A stretch of 64,000 nt of DNA. Origin: Pachypanchax playfairii. Its lineage: Eukaryota > Chordata > Actinopteri > Cyprinodontiformes > Aplocheilidae. Shown piece after piece: positions 57,441 through 64,000 of the stretch; the first letter of the stretch is position 1, and each line of letters starts with the position of its first letter. The translations under genes and the position numbers were made by a program. The stretch lies in assembly GCA_006937955.1 (NCBI GenBank), contig SSNP01000248.1:67501-131500 (forward strand), written 5' to 3'. Under the pieces are notes generated by a model that saw only the letters and a list, made by a program, of their open reading frames with translations, was not told where the DNA came from and did no database searches.

Positions 57441-60400
57441 TTCATGATTTATCTCTTTGTTAGAAGTATCATTGTGAGGGTCTTGGGTTCTGGGGGCTTC
57501 TTTTTCTTTCTTTTCTGTCTGTCTCAGTTTTTCTCTCTTTGCTTTCTCTCAGTTAGTCTGGCTGTTCTACCTACAACCCCGGCCGTGGGTAGAGAGAGTT
57601 TCAGCATGTATTGGGTTGCACCTGTTGCAATCTAGTCAGCATTGCCCACTCATGTATACCAGATTGTTTAGTCACCTTTGTTTGATTGTTCAGGCCAAGT
57701 AGTCCGTTTGTCTCCTTGTGATCTCTGTGGTTAACAAAAGTAATCGTGTCCTCTGCTCCCTTCCAAATGAGTGCATAATCACTCACCTGGATTTTTTTTG
57801 TTGTTCTCCACTGACAAAGACTCTAGAAAAAATCTCCTGTGAATTGGTTTCAACTAACCAAACCAAGAGAACTCATACCTGCTGCTCTGCTCCCTCTCAT
57901 ATGCTCTCCACCCACTGACATCTTCATCTTCATCATCATTCTGCCACTTGAACTTTCTCCTGCTTCCTTGGTTGGCTTCTTGGTCCCCTTCAGAAACCTC
58001 AACCTTGCTCTGGATCATCAGTCAAGACGTGAACTCATAAAACCCATATCTGTCCAACCTTTTTATGATCATTCAACCCTATAATAACTGTTGAATTCAT
58101 CTCTCTCCTCAGGCTCCAGTGTTGGTTCTCTCTTTGTTAAAACTTCTATTCCCTGCTGTCTGTTCTTCCAAACGAACTTTAAGACCCTTCTTTGAGTCCA
58201 TATCAAGCCAACATGATGAAATGGTCTTGCCTCAGTTTATACACGGCTGACCCTACCGAACGCCATACGGCAGCAAGGAATCCTCCTTGGATGCCATGAC
58301 AGTATCATCCAAGGTACTTATTGTGATATTTGTCTTACTGTATTTTGTCTCCCTGTCCAGCACTGAGTTGATTCAAACTTCACCACTTCAATTATTTTCT
58401 GCCAGTCAGTGCACTGCGCATGTACTGAAATCTGGGATCAACCCCTACCACACATATCCTCTGATCTGTTACTGGTTTTGTTAATGTTTCACCATGCATG
58501 GCATTTAGATGTGAACAATGTCTCTATTATGTTGAAAATAACAGTAATTGCAAATTTGTTTGAGAGGGTTGGAACTAATTATTTAAATGTCCATTATATT
58601 TTAATAAGGAAAATGTGTTTTCAAGACCCAGACTGTCTGTTTGAATAAATATAATGAATTTATAAATGTACAGCTCAACTGTAAATCTAAATCTGAACAA
58701 AAAAAAACATTTAGAATCAACCAAATACAAGATGGCTGCCACATTGTCCTTATTACAAAGCATCCGTTTGCTTATTATTATTTATTTTTTTGGCCCATTT
58801 GGTAACTACAGATAATATTCACCAAATAAAGAATGAAACACATGTTAAAGCATATAAATGTAATCAGCATTAGAAAACTATAAGAACACAAAAACATGCC
58901 ATAATAATGATTTGATGAATATTCTTATAAAGTAAATTGGAGACTCTTGTAAAGGCTGTGTGTCTTCTCTCCCTCTGGTTTACCTGCCTCGTCCTCGTCA
59001 GCTTCCACCCTTCCTGTTATTTCATTTTCTTCTCAGCCTTGTGTGATAGCTGATTGCTTCTAATTACTCCAACATGGCACTGATTAAACTTGACACGCAG
59101 AAGAGCACATTCACTGATGCACATACACACATCTTTTACACCAGAACACAGCTACAAACACACAATCCTTTCACATACTATTCTTATCTCTAGGAGGACT
59201 TACTCAGTCCGAAACCCAGAATCTACACCTGGAATTAGTCTATATATTCATATTTTAGATACATTTTTGGAATTTTTGAAAGCAAAGATACTTCGTAGAA
59301 AGAAATCTGGTGCAAATATGATTATTCTCTTTTTATCAGAAATTTACGTCAAGAAAATCTTTGGGTTTTTTTTATCCATCACTTACCACCATATAAGATG
59401 ATAAATGATTGACAAATGCACTGCAAAGTTTGTTTATGTCAGACTTCCGAAATTTGTCCTGATCGTCAGCCTTGTTCATCCATTTCTTTAATAACTTCAT
59501 AAAACTTGTCTGAGTTTATTGTGCAGTTCAGTTGGTGGATAATAATTCACATTAGCGTAACAATTAAAAAGGATTTTCACTCTAAATTAAACTATTGTAT
59601 GGAAGCCCTGAAAGGCAAGATCATTTTTTTTGAGAATGTCGGATTTTCAAAGACTGATCAAGTTTATTTTTTGTCCTTACTTTTTTACTTGCTACCAAAT
59701 GAAAAATGTTTTTGGGGGAAATAAAAGCATACAGTCTGTTTTCCCTTTTTTTTTTTTTTTTTTACTGGCTCTCAAAAGCAAGAAAAAAAGTTTTTTTTAT
59801 GAAAAGTACGTTTTTTACCCATTCAAAATTTTTTTTCTTTTTTCTTCTTTGAAGCACCCCAGAATGGAAAGAGAAAATATATATTTTTGGAGAAGCTTAT
59901 TTATAAGTGTTTTTAAATGTGTTGCACAGTGTTATTCATTAACTTGGTCAAATGTCTGAATCAATTATTCCAAAATATAAATACAACACTAACATCACTG
60001 AAAGCTAAAATAACTCTCTCCTCCTCAACTCCAGGTTGTGTGCCAACGGAGGAATCTTCAGATAGACTTGGACCCTGGAGCTGTTCAGTCTGGACTCTTA
60101 CTGTTGCTTTGACTAGAAAGAGAAAAGCTCAGTGATTGTTGAAACAACACAACAGATCAGCAACAATGCTACAGTATGTAATATCTTAAATGCAAAAATG
60201 AATGAATACATAAAAAAACGCCAATTTCATCTTTGGTACACACACATATACTGTATATACACACACATGCACCGATCAGATACTTTGCAAAAAAATACTA
60301 TGTGTTTGTAAAATTTAATTAAAAAAGTAGTGTATTTAAGGGGGCTGTCGTTGTTTGAATAGCACAACTAGGTACTATATAACAGAAAATTTAAACCACC

Positions 60401-61102
60401 AGCTCAGCGATGGCACAAAAAATTTAAAACTCCGCATTCTCTCCCTTCGTACCGGCCTGTAGCACCTCAGCACTCCAAGAGGGACGCCTGTTTTACTCTT
60501 GCAACTGAGCCCTTCTCTCCAACTCTGATTACCTTCTCATGATGTCTTGTTATTCTCTCTTATAATTTATTTTTAAGATGGTTAAGGGGATTTATAGTGT
60601 TGATTCAGTCATTTTAAGGGCAGGAACTCTGAGTTACTGCATCTATTTGGAGAAGGAAGGTAAAAATACCACACACCATCTGTAAAGCTTGACCAGAACT
60701 AAAAGAGTTAGTGCTTTTATTTTGATAGAACACACATGGTAGACTTCCTCCACAGATCCTGCTGGTGTACGGGCACATAAGTATAACATGTTACAGACAA
60801 ACACCACAACACATCACAGTCTTCATACACGTCCCTCATTGCATTGATGCTGTTCGTTGCACTAAAGTTGCTCCACACATGACTGTATTTGTATTCTGCT
60901 GTTAATTCTAGCTGAATGAACGTGCACCGCAGCAACAGGAGAGGATTCTGCCCTGCCGCTTAGCGTCTTTCTGCATTTATACTGTACCATAAAGCAAGTG
61001 GTGGAAGAAGAAGTAGATCCGACCAACTGAGTATGATTTATGCAATTTTCCCATTAATCGACAAACTAAATATTGACTTCAAATGACTAAAATACCATTA
61101 TT
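57441..61102. other. spacer; possible old LINE pieces, no gene
   Basis: 57650-58320 has a C/T-rich coding-like texture with 'ctctggatcatcagtcaaga', which may be a decayed LINE ORF. 58780-60000 is AT-rich with long T runs. No intact frame or element ends recognised. Confidence 0.3.
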
Positions 61103-62120
61103 TTAAAGGTCCTGTATCATGGAAAATCAACTTTTTGGAGCTTTTAACCATGTTGTGATGCTATTTCCTTATTTAAAAGACCTACAGAGTGGTTTTTGGC
61201 TTAATTTGTGCATTTCCGAGTAATCCTCCTGAAACCTGCGCTCTGAGCAGCTGCTTTACTCGCTCATGTAAAACGGCTGAATTGAGCCCCTTTACGTCAA
61301 GGTGTCGTATCAGGAAGTTCCTGACCAATCCCTGCTGCCCCTGTAGTAGGTATGAGGCGAGCTGCGAGAGTCCGAAACAATTTGTCAGGAGCTCATCATG
61401 GCAGATGTCTAACCTACATCCCAGAGTTCCCACACTTCAGCCACCTGCTGCTCTTTATTAGCATGAGCTGCTAATAAAGACTTATCAACTTGACCCTGCT
61501 AATCACATATCAGTATGACTCCAGCTTTACAGCTGAGCTCCACGTCACCGCAGCCCGTCCCACCACCGGATAAAAGACACAGTCACTCACCCTGCCAGCG
61601 CTCAGTCATACGTCCCGTTTGCCATGAGCACCTGTTAGCCTCCGTGCTGCTTTATCCGCCTTGTTAATCCAGCCTCAGACCTCAGACCTGTCCCGGTCGA
61701 TCTCTCTCTCTCTCTGTCTGCCTCGTTCTCGGCTGCTGGTCTCGCAGTCAGCGACTACGGTCGCTGCCTCTGATCCCAGTCTTGGTGTCATCTCCCGGGT
61801 CGGATCTCATCCAGTCGTGAGTGGACAGTTCTTCCCTCCAGACGCTCCTCACCACCGAGCGTCCTCTGACAAATTAGCACCTCCATTTCGTTGTATTTCA
61901 TTCTAAAAATTTCTTGTAAAAAATGTGCATTTGGCTGCGAGAGTTACAGAAGTTTATTAAGTGTTTCTAAACAGACCAATCGGACTCACATTTGGGAGGC
62001 GGGGTTTTAGGTAAACCGAGCGTTTTTACTTACTGGTCACAGAATAACTCGAGAATATAAGTTATACTTCAGGACAAATTAAGTAAATATAACTCAAACA
62101 GTAAGGTTTTATCATATATG
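61103..62120 (-). mobile_element. family B TTAA-type element, copy 2 (inverted)
   Basis: It starts TTAAAGGTCCTGTATCATGG and matches the reverse complement of copy 1 (12005-13806) without element G. The far terminus is lost after 'aaggttttatcatatatg'. The open frames seen in copy 1 are kept here (61182-61433 minus, 61189-61461 plus) with only a handful of residue changes. Confidence 0.8.
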
Positions 62121-63739
62121 TGCCGATCCCAGACGTTGAAAACTGTAAAATAGCATGATACAGTCCGTTTAATAAGATACTTGATTGCAAAACATGAAAA
62201 GCTGTAATCACTCACATCCCTGTTGGTCACAGGTCTTTTTTTCTTTTTTTTAGGCCTTCCTTTTTTGTGAGCAACATTCAAACTTTTTTTCACCGGGGGG
62301 ACCTGGCTGAACATTGTTGTTGTTTATGCAGAGATGCCTTCAGCTCATTGATTGATAAGTGGGAATCACGTGTTCAATCGGGCAATCTTTTTTTGTTTAT
62401 GCATCGTGATAAGCCCTTGGTCAGTTTAGGCCCTTGGGCTTCAGCCCAGCTCAAACTGTGTTACAAGGCGGCTCCGGAAAAAGACACAGATAGGCACTAT
62501 AAGAGGAAGGTGAGAATAAGAAAGAGTGGGGGTCTCTTTGAGGTGCTTGAGTATTTTTGGTTTCTTACCTTATCCACAGAGTGAGCACAATCATAGTAAA
62601 CACTAGTGAAAATACTATTCTCACTATTTCCAAAGCAAAATAAAATAAAAATAAATCAGGAGTTTTAGGGGAAATAATCTAGTGATTTAAACCTCAAATT
62701 TTGATTTGCACCCAGCCAGACTCCAAACAAGCATTGGTTTACTGACTGACAACAAGTGTAACATTTATAATAGTCAGCACACGAGGAGTTTATTGGTAAA
62801 TGAGCCAGTCAGCTTCTCCTGTTTCTCTGCAGTAAGCTCAGTGTGTGAAAGACCTGGGGCAGCATCCTGTCACACAACAGCCATCACCATGCCAACTTGG
62901 GCATTGTTCATTAACTCTGTTGTGGGTTCTCCGAGTGAGAGTGTAGAACCTTTGCCTCTGTGAGCATGAATAACATTAGATATGAAATGACCCTTAGGTG
63001 AAACATTGAATTTAATCCATAGCTTGAATACTAACAACGTTCTGATCATGTGGTCATTGAACAGTAACATGTGTCTAACATTTAATGTCTAACATGTTCA
63101 CTGACACAACTGTATCTTTTTATGAAATAAAAGATTCTCAGTAAATGTTATAACTTTTGCAGATAACTCACAGTGAGGGGATTTTTATGTGAAGAATTTT
63201 AAGTAATGCACAAACTGTCTTCCAAATATTTGAGATATTCCAAAAGATCTGCTAAAACATCTGAGGAAAAATATCAGCTTTGATGCACCTCAGAAAAGTG
63301 TCAAAGGGTACAAATTGCCTTGGACCTTTGTGGTGTAAACACATGAGCGTGGTGTATCCGCCGTCCCCCTGGATCAACATAGAACAACAACATGGACAGC
63401 CTCTTCATTGTGCTGATGGTCTCAGATGACAGTACTCAGTGACATATTGGCTGCTTACTGCAAAAGCTCCCGTGTGATGAAAGTGGCAATACTTTTTAAC
63501 CAGGAACGCTCCGAAACACTGGACCAGCCTCACTACAAGCTACAGTCATAGTTTAACAACAACAAGGACGCTGCATGTTTTCTGATTGTGTTTCTTATGA
63601 TTACTCTTTATAATTTATTCTCCTTTACTATGTGCGAAACAACTGATTGGAACAAATGCAACATGCTTCAAATAAATTGAAATTAGGTTATGCAAATGTG
63701 ATGTTATTCATCCACCAAGATCAGATTTTCTTGTATGCT
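62121..63739. other. no recognisable gene
   Basis: ORF 62267-62584 (+) has no domain resemblance. Otherwise AT-rich spacer. Confidence 0.4.
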
Positions 63740-64000
63740 TTAAAGAGGCCCTTCCATTAAAAACGGTTTTTCTGAGGTTTCTGTTGAATATTTTAGCTTC
63801 ACAGGTGTTCTTACCGTCATACTGGGTGTGAAAACAGGTCAACAACTTCTCTTTCAGTTTTAATCTTTCAAACTATACAGGTGGTGATAAAACCCGAGTT
63901 CTCCCGAGTCTGAACGGCCTGTATCTGTTTCATCACAACTCCTTTGTTCGTTAGTATTCATCAGCTCCTGCAGTTGAAACCACACCTAGCATGCTGCTGG
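63740..64000 (+). mobile_element. family A MITE, copy 7, cut by window edge
   Basis: Left terminus TTAAAGAGGCCCTTCC, collinear with copy 6 to the end of the window. Confidence 0.85.

Overview
The window looks like a teleost fish chromosome segment. It is AT-rich, gene-poor and crowded with nested DNA-transposon derivatives and LINE fragments of fish type. It holds one convincing host gene, a non-clustered delta-2 protocadherin that I identify as pcdh18, on the + strand. No rRNA, tRNA, CRISPR or bacterial-type signal was seen. There is one short assembly gap of 13 N (44772-44784).

Gene: pcdh18 has four coding exons (25231-27732, 28136-28224, 28522-28691, 32819-33777) whose splice phases fit, giving a predicted 1239-residue protein. 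Exon 1 encodes the signal peptide, six cadherin repeats, the membrane segment and the proximal tail. Exons 2-4 encode the delta-2 cytoplasmic tail, with the conserved acidic SGRGDSEAGDSD block, a WIRS-type motif (FSTFGK) and the conserved C-terminus ending DVRQS. A candidate TATA box and a uORF-rich leader precede it; AATAAA signals follow about 0.5 kb after the stop. No second host gene was recognised, which agrees with PCDH18 lying in gene-poor surroundings in other vertebrates (recalled, not checked). Several low-repeat stretches around it and in intron 3 could be regulatory, but this needs cross-species alignment.

Left flank (1 to about 24.3 kb): seven copies of a family called A here (termini TTAAAGAGGCC) run through the whole window. 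Copy 1 is interrupted by a TTAA-flanked element carrying a decayed THAP zinc-finger exon. Copy 3 is interrupted by an element carrying the first exon of a MADF-domain gene. Family B (12.0-13.8 kb) is interrupted by another TTAA-flanked element with an exon-like ORF. There is an 850-bp hAT-type element with a second hAT-type element nested in it, each with 8-bp target duplications. Two TAA-flanked PIF/Harbinger-like elements lie side by side at 20.7-22.0 kb, one carrying the second half of a MADF domain.

Right flank (34.3-64 kb): more TTAA elements, hAT-type elements with intact target duplications, a 495-bp element with about 120-bp terminal inverted repeats, a pogo/Tigger-like element inside a hAT-like sequence, and a second MADF-bearing element. 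The most striking object is a 2.3-kb array of about 65 copies of a 36-bp unit (41179-43516), which appears to have grown out of the 3' coding end of a non-LTR retrotransposon. A single-copy relative of that 3' end lies at 51681-51885. Family B recurs in inverted orientation at 61.1-62.1 kb, and family A runs off the right edge.

Element names A, B, C, D, E, F, G, H and K are mine. Superfamily assignments rest on terminal repeats, target duplications and coding remnants seen by eye, without a database search.
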